A stretch of 20,156 nucleotides of DNA from Oscillospiraceae bacterium (GTDB taxonomy: Bacteria; Bacillota; Clostridia; Oscillospirales; Ruminococcaceae). Positions within the stretch are counted from its first letter, which is position 1; every line of letters starts with the position of its first letter. The stretch is from the NCBI GenBank assembly GCA_028694405.1, contig JAQUTM010000022.1:1-20156 (forward strand). The letters are read 5' to 3'. The notes below the pieces were generated by a model, which saw only the letters and a program-made list of their open reading frames with translations, was not told the DNA's origin and ran no database searches. This document shows positions 14,398 to 20,156 of this stretch, piece after piece. The position numbers and the translations under genes were made by a program.

Positions 14398-14444
14398 CGT
14401 CATATTTTAGAATATTTGACGAAGGTAATCTGCATATTTATGCA
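14398..14444. promoter_or_regulatory. Two palindromes upstream of the threonine operon promoter
   Basis: TGCATATTTATGCA (14431-14444) is a perfect 6+6 palindrome with two central bases. CGTCA...TGACG (14398-14402 and 14417-14421) is an interrupted palindrome with partial symmetry in its AT-rich core. Both lie between the PBP terminator and the operon -35, about 50-95 bases upstream of it. They could be operator or activator sites. The first loosely resembles an ARG box, but two key positions differ. Confidence 0.4.
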
Positions 14445-14462
14445 ACCTTATTTTTACACAAT

Positions 14463-14524
14463 AAAAGTGCCCTATTTTTCTGCACTGCATAGTTATATGC
14501 TGCAAAATAAAATAAGGCACTTTT
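14463..14524 (-). terminator. Long terminator after the penicillin-binding protein gene
   Basis: A 16-bp stem with one G-T wobble: AAAAGTGCCTTATTTT pairs with AAAATAGGGCACTTTT (14524-14509 and 14478-14463, minus orientation). The 30-base loop includes a small GCATA/TATGC hairpin. The leftward strand continues TTTTATTG. It lies about 17 bases past the PBP stop and could also work rightward. Confidence 0.92.
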
Positions 14525-14540
14525 CGCTTTTATTTTTACG

Positions 14541-16967
14541 CTAAGCTACAGGGTGTAAAATACAGGTGGCATCGGGAGTATAATCTGTTTTGTAGTAACC
14601 GGTGCCTACATTGGGGCAGCCGGGGCCCGCCAAAGCGCCACTGTCTTTACAGTAAGAAATTTTCTGCACATTATCGCTGACAGGAAAAGCCTTGTACTCC
14701 AGCCCTTCTTGACATTTTTCCATAACGGCACGCCACGCCAAGGTGGGCGGATGCTGGCGATACTGGTGGAAATTAATACCGTCTGTGGGGTGGTCAAACC
14801 CCCACCAAGTTGCAGTAACATAATAAGGTGTCAAGCCCACAAACCAGTGGTCCTTGTCGTCGCTGGTGGTACCTGTTTTACCAACGCTTGCCATTTCGCC
14901 CGGCACACCCAGCCCATGACCTGTACCATAGGTAAGCACGCCCTCCAGCATTTTGTTCATAATCATAGCGGTATCTTCGCTAATGGCTTGTGTGGTGGTT
15001 AAAATAGGCTCCAAAATAATTTCACCGTTGGTGTTTTCTACGCTGGTGAAGGTATGCAAAGTTGTAAAGCTGCCGCCATTACCAAAAATCATGTAGGCAC
15101 CTGCCATTTCCAGCGGAGTAATCCCGTCTGTCAAAGAGCCAAGTCCCATTTGGCTTAGGCCAATATCGGTAGCTACGCGCGTAACGCCATCTGCGCCGGT
15201 AAAATCTCGGCTTTTTACAAGGCTGCTTATCTGTAAGTTATCGTGCACAAAATCAAACGAGTTGCGCTCTCCCACAAACTGCAAAACCTTTACCGCAACG
15301 GTGTTAATTGAGTTTGCTATGGCATCACATATCAGCATGGGCGCGTTGGTGTAGGTGTTGCTGTAGTTTTTTGGCCACTCTCGCTTGCCTGCCGGTATTA
15401 CGGTTACGCCGTCGTAACTCAGCGATTCGGTTTTTGCTTCCTCGTCGTCAATTACGATAGGTGCATCAGGGATAGCATAGCTGTAGTGAATATAATTATT
15501 TTGAATACCAAGTGCATAAACACCAATGGGTTTCATGGTAGAACCTATCTGGCGCTTACTTTGTGTGGCACGGTTTAAACCGCGGTCCTCGGTTTTTTCT
15601 CCAAGACCACCCACTACGCCACAAACCTCACCCTCGTAATTTACAACTGCCATGGCAGATTGAGGTGTTTCGGTAAGCGTTTCCTTTACGGTGTTGCCGT
15701 CGGCATCTTTTTTTACGGTTCCGTCGTCATTGTAAACAATTTCTTCGTATTCATGCTCGATGGTTTTACCGTTAGAATATGTTTCCGGATACATCTCATG
15801 CAAGAACATAACCTCTTCCATGGCCTCTTGTACCTCGGGCACCATTGTAGTGTAAATGGATAAACCGCCATTATAAATAAGTGCTGTTGCCTCTTGGCGT
15901 GTATAGCCCTTTTGCTCTACAAATTGGCTTACTACCTCTTCAATAACAGCATCGGTAAAGTAAGAGTTGTTGCTGGTTTTTGTAACAAGCGCATCTTCGT
16001 CTACTTCTTTTTCGTAAAGGCCGATGGGCTGCTCTTTTGCGTACAGGTACGCTTCCTCATCAATGTAGCCTTGATCCCACATTTCCCACAGTACCTGGTT
16101 ACGGCGCTCTAGGTGCTTATCCGGGTTTAAACGTGGGTTATAGGTGGTTGGCGCTTTTACGATAGAGGCCAAGCTGGCACACTCCCAAAGCTCCAAGTCG
16201 CTCACATCTTTATTGAACAGCTTGTTTGCCTCGGCAGCAACGCCCGCCGTATTGCCTGTAAATTCAATACGGTTCAAATACGCCTCTAAGATAATCTCTT
16301 TGGAATATTTGGAATCCAGCGCAATGGCACGGAAAATTTCGCGAATTTTACGCTTGTAACCCTCCATACCGCTCTCATCAGAAGCATCACCTGTCAGTTT
16401 TTTAATCAGCTGCTGGTTAATGGTAGAAGCACCCAGCTGACGTCCCGTTAAATAGTGGCCTGTCAATTTATAGGCAACCTCATTTAAGCCCGCCAAAACG
16501 GTACGCTGAACAGAAAATCCGCTGTGTGTCATAAAGTTTTTATCCTCTATGGCAATAAACGCATTTTTCAGGTTGTCAGGAATATCCGCACTGTTTACCC
16601 AAATACGATGCTCGTTTCCTATCAGCTTTTGGTACTCATACCACTCGCTTGTTTGGGAATTTTTAACGTAAATACTGCTGGTAAAATTCAACTTCATGTT
16701 GTTTAGGTCCAGTAATGTATCGTCGTCTGCTGTGGCCTCTACTACATAAAGTGAAACCACTACTGCTAAAACGCTTAGCAAAATTAAGCCGACACAGCAC
16801 ATGCATACAACAAATTTTAAAATTGCCGTCCATACAGATTTACTGTTGCTTTTCTTCTTCTTTTTTTGTGTTTGAGGCTCTCCGTTTTGCTGCCGCTGAG
16901 CCGTACTTTTTGCTCTTGCAGATGCATTGGGGTTGCCACGGCGGTTGTTACTGCCGTTTTGGTTCAT
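14541..16967 (-). CDS. Class A penicillin-binding protein (PBP1A-type)
   Basis: Bifunctional peptidoglycan glycosyltransferase/transpeptidase, 808 residues. A basic, Asn/Gln-rich cytosolic tail includes KKKKKSNSK (35-43). One membrane helix follows at about 47-75. The GT51 domain has E141-D142 in EDKNFMTHSG, GASTINQQLIKKL (179-191) and KRKIREIFRAIALD (205-218). The transpeptidase has SxxK at S476-K479 (GSTMKP), SxN at S553-N555 and KTG at 697-699. Between the domains is an acidic insert (about 400-435, EHEYEEIVYNDDGTVKKDADGNTVKE). The C-terminal 40 residues carry three cysteines. AGGGAGG fixes the start. Transcribed alone, from one or both promoters upstream. Confidence 0.97.
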   Translation of the reverse strand: MNQNGSNNRRGNPNASARAKSTAQRQQNGEPQTQKKKKKSNSKSVWTAILKFVVCMCCVGLILLSVLAVVVSLYVVEATADDDTLLDLNNMKLNFTSSIYVKNSQTSEWYEYQKLIGNEHRIWVNSADIPDNLKNAFIAIEDKNFMTHSGFSVQRTVLAGLNEVAYKLTGHYLTGRQLGASTINQQLIKKLTGDASDESGMEGYKRKIREIFRAIALDSKYSKEIILEAYLNRIEFTGNTAGVAAEANKLFNKDVSDLELWECASLASIVKAPTTYNPRLNPDKHLERRNQVLWEMWDQGYIDEEAYLYAKEQPIGLYEKEVDEDALVTKTSNNSYFTDAVIEEVVSQFVEQKGYTRQEATALIYNGGLSIYTTMVPEVQEAMEEVMFLHEMYPETYSNGKTIEHEYEEIVYNDDGTVKKDADGNTVKETLTETPQSAMAVVNYEGEVCGVVGGLGEKTEDRGLNRATQSKRQIGSTMKPIGVYALGIQNNYIHYSYAIPDAPIVIDDEEAKTESLSYDGVTVIPAGKREWPKNYSNTYTNAPMLICDAIANSINTVAVKVLQFVGERNSFDFVHDNLQISSLVKSRDFTGADGVTRVATDIGLSQMGLGSLTDGITPLEMAGAYMIFGNGGSFTTLHTFTSVENTNGEIILEPILTTTQAISEDTAMIMNKMLEGVLTYGTGHGLGVPGEMASVGKTGTTSDDKDHWFVGLTPYYVTATWWGFDHPTDGINFHQYRQHPPTLAWRAVMEKCQEGLEYKAFPVSDNVQKISYCKDSGALAGPGCPNVGTGYYKTDYTPDATCILHPVA

Positions 16968-17075
16968 ATATTTTGCCTCCCTTTAAAAGGAAATTTGTCA
17001 AGCTTTGCGCAACTTGCTAAAAATTTTTTGCCATTTTTTTAATTTATGTCTCTTTTATGGCCCGTATCAAACATA

Positions 17076-17081
17076 AGTATA
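17076..17081 (-). promoter_or_regulatory. Second promoter candidate for the PBP gene (extended -10)
   Basis: TATACT (17081-17076) preceded by TGG gives an extended -10, but the -35 position is poor. It would start transcription near 17069, about 100 bases before the ATG. Confidence 0.45.
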
Positions 17082-17102
17082 CCATATTTTTGCTATTTTT
17101 CT

Positions 17103-17131
17103 ACTATACACGGGTAATTTTCACAGTGCAA
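17103..17131 (-). promoter_or_regulatory. Promoter of the PBP gene
   Basis: Leftward TTGCAC (17131-17126) and TATAGT (17108-17103) with a 17-base spacer. The start near 17096 would give a leader of about 130 bases with no recognised regulatory RNA. The stretch 17132-17215, toward the divergent small gene, holds AT-rich DNA and one palindrome. Confidence 0.72.
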
Positions 17132-17184
17132 TGCATAATACAGCATATTTTTGACACACACAGTCCATACTAAACCGCATAGAA

Positions 17185-17198
17185 TAGAAAACTTTCTA
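17185..17198. repeat. 14-bp palindrome just before the BofC-like gene
   Basis: TAGAAAACTTTCTA is a perfect 6+6 inverted repeat around AC, ending 6 bases before the GGAGGG ribosome site of the rightward gene. It may be an operator. It partly overlaps a TATAAT that is too near the start codon to be an ordinary -10. Confidence 0.4.
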
Positions 17199-17215
17199 TA
17201 ATACGGAGGGCTCTT

Positions 17216-17512
17216 ATGAAACATCTGTTATATTTTGCAATACCCGTTTTTGTGCTGCTGCTTGCCATAAGCCTGTACCTGTTTGCCTCCCCTTTATTGG
17301 GGTTAAACAAAACCGAACCGCTGCCTACCTATATTTTAAAAGACAACGGCGGCACCTTAGCGCTGTTTGCGCCGGATAAAACAGAACCTGTACGCACATG
17401 GAACATTTACACCTATCTTTTGCCGGAGGTAGACGTTTTACAGCTGCAAGCAGGCATACCCGTACAAACCGAAGAGGATTTACAGCGCTATATTGAAGAC
17501 TTTGGCGGCTAA
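17216..17512 (+). CDS. Small membrane-anchored protein with BofC-like C-terminal domain
   Basis: A 98-residue protein with an N-terminal hydrophobic helix (about 4-24), either a signal anchor or an uncleaved signal peptide. A short soluble domain follows, reading PTYILKDNGGTLALFAPD (about 37-54), LPEVDVLQLQAGIPVQTEEDLQRYIEDF (69-96). The pattern (YIVKxxxGxIAVF, then LPxxD, GIxVxxxxxLxxxLEDF) resembles the C-terminal domain of BofC and many short clostridial proteins annotated as hypothetical. BofC acts in forespore-to-mother-cell signalling in Bacillus, but a sporulation role here is only inference. GGAGGG precedes the ATG. Its stop overlaps the end of the opposing VOC gene by four bases. Confidence 0.75.
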   Translation: MKHLLYFAIPVFVLLLAISLYLFASPLLGLNKTEPLPTYILKDNGGTLALFAPDKTEPVRTWNIYTYLLPEVDVLQLQAGIPVQTEEDLQRYIEDFGG

Positions 17513-17880
17513 CGCCTTACAGGTATAATTTCTGTCCAGTAACCGTCCGGGTCGGCAATAAAGTAAATGCCCATTTTTTCGTTGACATAACACACACAGC
17601 CCATTGCCTGATGCTTTGCCAGCGCAGCATCGTAATCATCTACCGTAAAAGCCAGATGGATTTCGTTCTCGCCCAGATTATAGGCTTGCGGATGACCTTT
17701 TAGACAAGTAAGCTCTAACAGGTGGGTTGTTGTGCCGTCTCCTAAGTACACCAGTGTAAAACTGCCGTCCTCCGCCTCTTTGCGGCGCTGCTCACAAAGG
17801 TTTAATGCCTCTTTATAAAATGTCAGGCTTTTTTCCAAGTTTGCAACGTTTATGTTGTTATGTGCAAAAGTAAATTTCAT
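17509..17880 (-). CDS. VOC-superfamily protein, glyoxalase I-like
   Basis: A 123-residue vicinal-oxygen-chelate protein in the size class of lactoylglutathione lyase. Four residues match the glyoxalase I metal ligands in place and spacing: H7 (FAHNNINV), E56 (HLLELT), H75 (EIHLAFTV) and E117 (YWTEIIP). DPDGYWTEI is a typical C-terminal motif. It could be a glyoxalase I using another thiol, since most Clostridia lack glutathione, or another VOC isomerase or resistance protein. Two adjacent ATGs exist; the second (17880) has the better spacing from AAAGGAG. It converges on the BofC-like gene and is divergent from the FkbH operon. Confidence 0.85.
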   Translation of the reverse strand: MKFTFAHNNINVANLEKSLTFYKEALNLCEQRRKEAEDGSFTLVYLGDGTTTHLLELTCLKGHPQAYNLGENEIHLAFTVDDYDAALAKHQAMGCVCYVNEKMGIYFIADPDGYWTEIIPVRR

Positions 17881-17911
17881 CATAAAACTCCTTTATATAA
17901 AACGTTTTTGC

Positions 17912-17950
17912 GGCTGTATTCTCTTCATCAATACAGCCCTTTCTTTTTAT
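17912..17950 (+). terminator. Terminator-like hairpin (rightward) within the VOC gene leader
   Basis: A perfect 9-bp stem GGCTGTATT/AATACAGCC (17912-17920 and 17930-17938) with a 9-base loop. Rightward it is followed by CTTTCTTTTTAT, which looks like an intrinsic terminator. No rightward gene ends immediately before it; it could stop read-through from the BofC-like gene across the antisense of the VOC gene. On the minus strand the same hairpin sits in the VOC 5' leader without a T-run. The remainder of the 300-base gap 17884-18184 is AT-rich, with only the promoter and leader noted next. Confidence 0.55.
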
Positions 17951-18033
17951 AGCATTCAACTAATTTTAAAAAATATTATTTATTATAAAAGAAAAAGGCG
18001 CTTTTTTCAAGTAAATGCCTGCCGGCGGCGTAC

Positions 18034-18149
18034 TATACAAAATGCACATATTATTGTATAATGGCAATATGTGGCTGTTTTTGGGACATCTTACATAATG
18101 GTTTACACTTTTTAAAGGTGTTGTTTTATTTTCAGCCTGTTTTACAGGC
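18034..18149 (+). promoter_or_regulatory. Promoter and leader of the FkbH-ACP operon
   Basis: TATACA (18034-18039, four of six -35 bases) and a perfect TATAAT (18057-18062) with a 17-base spacer. Transcription would start near 18069, giving a leader of about 116 bases. The leader holds one small hairpin, GCCTGT/ACAGGC (18135-18140 and 18144-18149), with a three-base loop and no T-run. No known riboswitch was recognised. Confidence 0.55.
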
Positions 18150-18184
18150 AGTTGTTCTAATTTAATTAAACGGAGGTACTTACC

Positions 18185-19960
18185 GTGAAAGAGCTTGATT
18201 ACCCCTTTGACGCAAGCTATCTGATGCAAAAAAAGCGCAGCCTAAAACGCAGGCTGTTAGAAAAAGAAGGTTTAATACCAAAAAAAATTGCTGTCATGAG
18301 CGGCAGCACCGTAGGTGAAGTAAAACATATTCTTGAGCTTTTTTTACTGCACTACGGTATAAAGCCCGAATTTTACGAAGGGGAATATGCCCTTTTTTAT
18401 GAAAATTTAGTGTTTGATGACGGCAGCTTGGCCGCTTTTCAACCCGATATTATCTATATACACACCAGCAACAAAAATATTAAAAACTATCCCAGCCAAA
18501 CCGACAGCGAGGCTCTATGTGCCGAAAAGCTTGAGGCTGAGTTTGCCAAATTTGAAACCGTCTGGAAAGCCGCATTGGGCTTTGGGTGCCCTGTTATTCA
18601 AAACAACTTTGAGCTGCCGCCCTACCGCCTGCTTGGCAACCGCGACGCTTGGGATATCCACGGCAGGGTAAACTTTATCAATCAATTAAATATGCGCACC
18701 GCCGCCTTTGCAAGTGCAAACGAAAACTTTTACATCAACGATTTGGCTTATCTGGCAGCATGTCACGGCTTAGACAACTGGTTTGACGAGGCCGGCTGGT
18801 ACCTTTACAAATATGCTTTACGCACCGAATATATCCCCTATCTGGCTTACAGCGTAGCCAACATTGTAAAAAGTATTTTTGGAAAAAACAAAAAAAGCGT
18901 TATTTTAGATTTGGACAACACTCTGTGGGGCGGTATCATTGGCGATGACGGCCCCGAAGGTATTGAACTGGGACTGGAAACCCCTGCCGGCATGGCTTAC
19001 AGCGAGTTTCAAAGTTATTTGAAAGAGCTTTCTGCCCTCGGCATCATGTTAAACGTTTGCAGTAAAAATGAAGAGTCCAATGCTTTGGCAGGCTTTAACC
19101 GTGCCGACAGCATATTAAAACGCGAAGATTTTATCTGCTTTAAAGCCAACTGGGACCCCAAAAGCAAAAATATTGCAGATATTGCTGCTGAAATTAACAT
19201 TTTACCCGAAAGCTTTGTTTTTGTGGACGACAACCCCGCCGAACGGGAAATTGTACGTCAAGAGCTGCCCACCATAGAGGTACCCCAGGTGCAAAGCCCG
19301 GAAACCTACATTAAAAGCTTAGACCGCGCCGGTTATTTTGAAGTTACCGCCCTTTCGGCAGACGATAAAAAGCGCAACGAAATGTACAAGCAAAACGCGG
19401 AGCGTGCCGCCCTGCAGCAAAGCTTTGGCGATTACAGCAGCTATTTAAAAAGCCTGCAAATGGTTTGTGAGCTTGGTCCCTTTTCTTTTGCCCACGCCGA
19501 GCGCATTACCCAGCTTATAAACAAGACAAACCAATTTAACCTTACCACCCGCCGTTATAATGCCGCCGAGGTAGAGAGCCTGATAGATAATGATTCGTAT
19601 ATTACCTTGTTTGGGCGTTTAATTGATAAATTTGGCGACAACGGTATCGTAACCGCTATTATCGGCCATGTACAAGGTGACGCTTTAGACATTGATTTGT
19701 GGATTATGAGCTGCCGCACCTTTAAGCGAAATTTGGAACACGCCATGTTTGATGAGCTGGTACGCCTATGTGCCAAACGGGGCATAAAAACAATAAAGGG
19801 ACACTATTATCCCACTGCAAAAAACTTGTTAGTAAGCGATTTTTATGCTACAATAGGCTTTGAAAAAGCAGAGGAAAAGGACGGCGAAAAGCACTTTGCC
19901 TTTACCGCCTTTGACGGATACCAAAATCAAAATTCCGTAATGGAAATAAAACATGTTTAA
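18185..19960 (+). CDS. FkbH-family HAD-IIIC protein (glyceryl-ACP-forming type)
   Basis: A 591-residue FkbH-like protein. Characterised relatives dephosphorylate 1,3-bisphosphoglycerate and load D-glycerate onto an acyl carrier protein thiol. The N-terminal 230 residues hold a fold typical of long FkbH proteins, with KIAVMSGSTVGEVKHILE (34-51). The HAD domain has DLDNTLWGG (242-250, nucleophile D242, acid D244), S293 in VCSKN, K327 in WDPKSKN and VDDN (347-350). The C-terminal GNAT-like part has QLINKTNQFNLTTRRY (443-458) and SCRTFKRNLE (509-518), both family hallmarks. The start is GTG, with GGAGGT 7 bases upstream. The ACP gene follows after 20 bases, strongly supporting an acyl-loading function. 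The cluster's product cannot be read from this window. Confidence 0.93.
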   Translation: MKELDYPFDASYLMQKKRSLKRRLLEKEGLIPKKIAVMSGSTVGEVKHILELFLLHYGIKPEFYEGEYALFYENLVFDDGSLAAFQPDIIYIHTSNKNIKNYPSQTDSEALCAEKLEAEFAKFETVWKAALGFGCPVIQNNFELPPYRLLGNRDAWDIHGRVNFINQLNMRTAAFASANENFYINDLAYLAACHGLDNWFDEAGWYLYKYALRTEYIPYLAYSVANIVKSIFGKNKKSVILDLDNTLWGGIIGDDGPEGIELGLETPAGMAYSEFQSYLKELSALGIMLNVCSKNEESNALAGFNRADSILKREDFICFKANWDPKSKNIADIAAEINILPESFVFVDDNPAEREIVRQELPTIEVPQVQSPETYIKSLDRAGYFEVTALSADDKKRNEMYKQNAERAALQQSFGDYSSYLKSLQMVCELGPFSFAHAERITQLINKTNQFNLTTRRYNAAEVESLIDNDSYITLFGRLIDKFGDNGIVTAIIGHVQGDALDIDLWIMSCRTFKRNLEHAMFDELVRLCAKRGIKTIKGHYYPTAKNLLVSDFYATIGFEKAEEKDGEKHFAFTAFDGYQNQNSVMEIKHV

Positions 19961-19980
19961 TAAAATACCGGAGGATTTAT

Positions 19981-20156
19981 ATGAGCAACCAAGAAATTTT
20001 TGAAGCAGTACAAGAAATTTTTCGTGATAATTTTGACGATGAAGAATTGGTAATTACAGCTGAAACCTGCGCCGATGACATTGAAGATTGGGACAGCTTA
20101 GAGCAAATTAACCTTTTAACCGCTATGGGTAAACGTTTTAACGTAAAATTTAAAGT
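19981..20156 (+). CDS. Acyl carrier protein, cut by window end
   Basis: A small acidic carrier protein with 58 complete codons visible. The phosphopantetheine attachment serine is S39 in the motif DWDSLEQINLL. An amphipathic acidic first helix is seen (IFEAVQEIFRDNF). ACPs are usually 75-90 residues, so about 20-30 residues lie beyond the edge. GGAGG sits 6 bases before the ATG, and it is 20 bases behind the FkbH-like gene, so the two are co-transcribed. It is likely a dedicated carrier for the FkbH product rather than the fatty-acid ACP, which normally lies with fab genes. Confidence 0.92.
   Translation, partial: MSNQEIFEAVQEIFRDNFDDEELVITAETCADDIEDWDSLEQINLLTAMGKRFNVKFK

Noticed and set aside
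17197..17202. TATAAT as the -10 of the BofC-like gene
   Set aside because: It lies only 13 bases before the ATG, so transcription would start within or after the ribosome site, and no -35 is placed correctly.

Overview
The window looks like a chromosomal piece of a low-to-mid GC Clostridia member, most likely of the Oscillospirales/Ruminococcaceae type. Grounds are the gene content and order (rplU-rpmA-obgE-mrnC, an ymfF/ymfH M16 pair, an ACT protein-hom-thrB-lysC run), strong GGAGG-type ribosome binding sites, sigma-A promoters and a small BofC-like membrane protein. The lineage is inferred, not proven. The first 15 bases are not genomic: they match the 3' end of the Illumina TruSeq read-2 adapter, so the left edge is a contig end.

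Layout from the left. At 16-347 (minus) is a truncated Mini-ribonuclease III gene (mrnC) that starts at TTG and runs into the adapter. A 225-bp gap rich in inverted repeats separates it from obgE (573-1850). A rho-independent terminator then divides obgE from rpmA and rplU (1987-2571), which have a strong promoter and a structured leader resembling the L21 leader. From about 9124 down to 2760 runs a six-gene minus-strand operon: an inactive M16 homologue, an active M16 zinc protease, lgt, folD, an acyltransferase-3 membrane protein and an HD-domain hydrolase.

A monocistronic membrane-anchored D,D-carboxypeptidase (VanY/M15B type) lies at 9213-10187. The aspartate-to-threonine operon follows at 10359-14281, transcribed leftward: PheB-like ACT regulator, homoserine dehydrogenase, homoserine kinase, aspartate kinase. 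It has its own promoter and a strong terminator; asd and thrC are not present. A class A penicillin-binding protein (14541-16967) has two promoter candidates and a long terminator.

The right 3 kb is mixed. It holds a small rightward BofC-like membrane protein gene that overlaps, tail to tail by a few bases, a leftward VOC/glyoxalase gene. A rightward operon then starts with an FkbH-family HAD-IIIC protein (18185-19960) and an acyl carrier protein (from 19981) cut by the window edge. FkbH plus ACP is the minimal module known to load a glycerate-derived unit onto a carrier protein. It marks the start of an accessory biosynthetic or surface-modification cluster and is the most promising lead here. 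No transposase, CRISPR array, tRNA or rRNA was seen.
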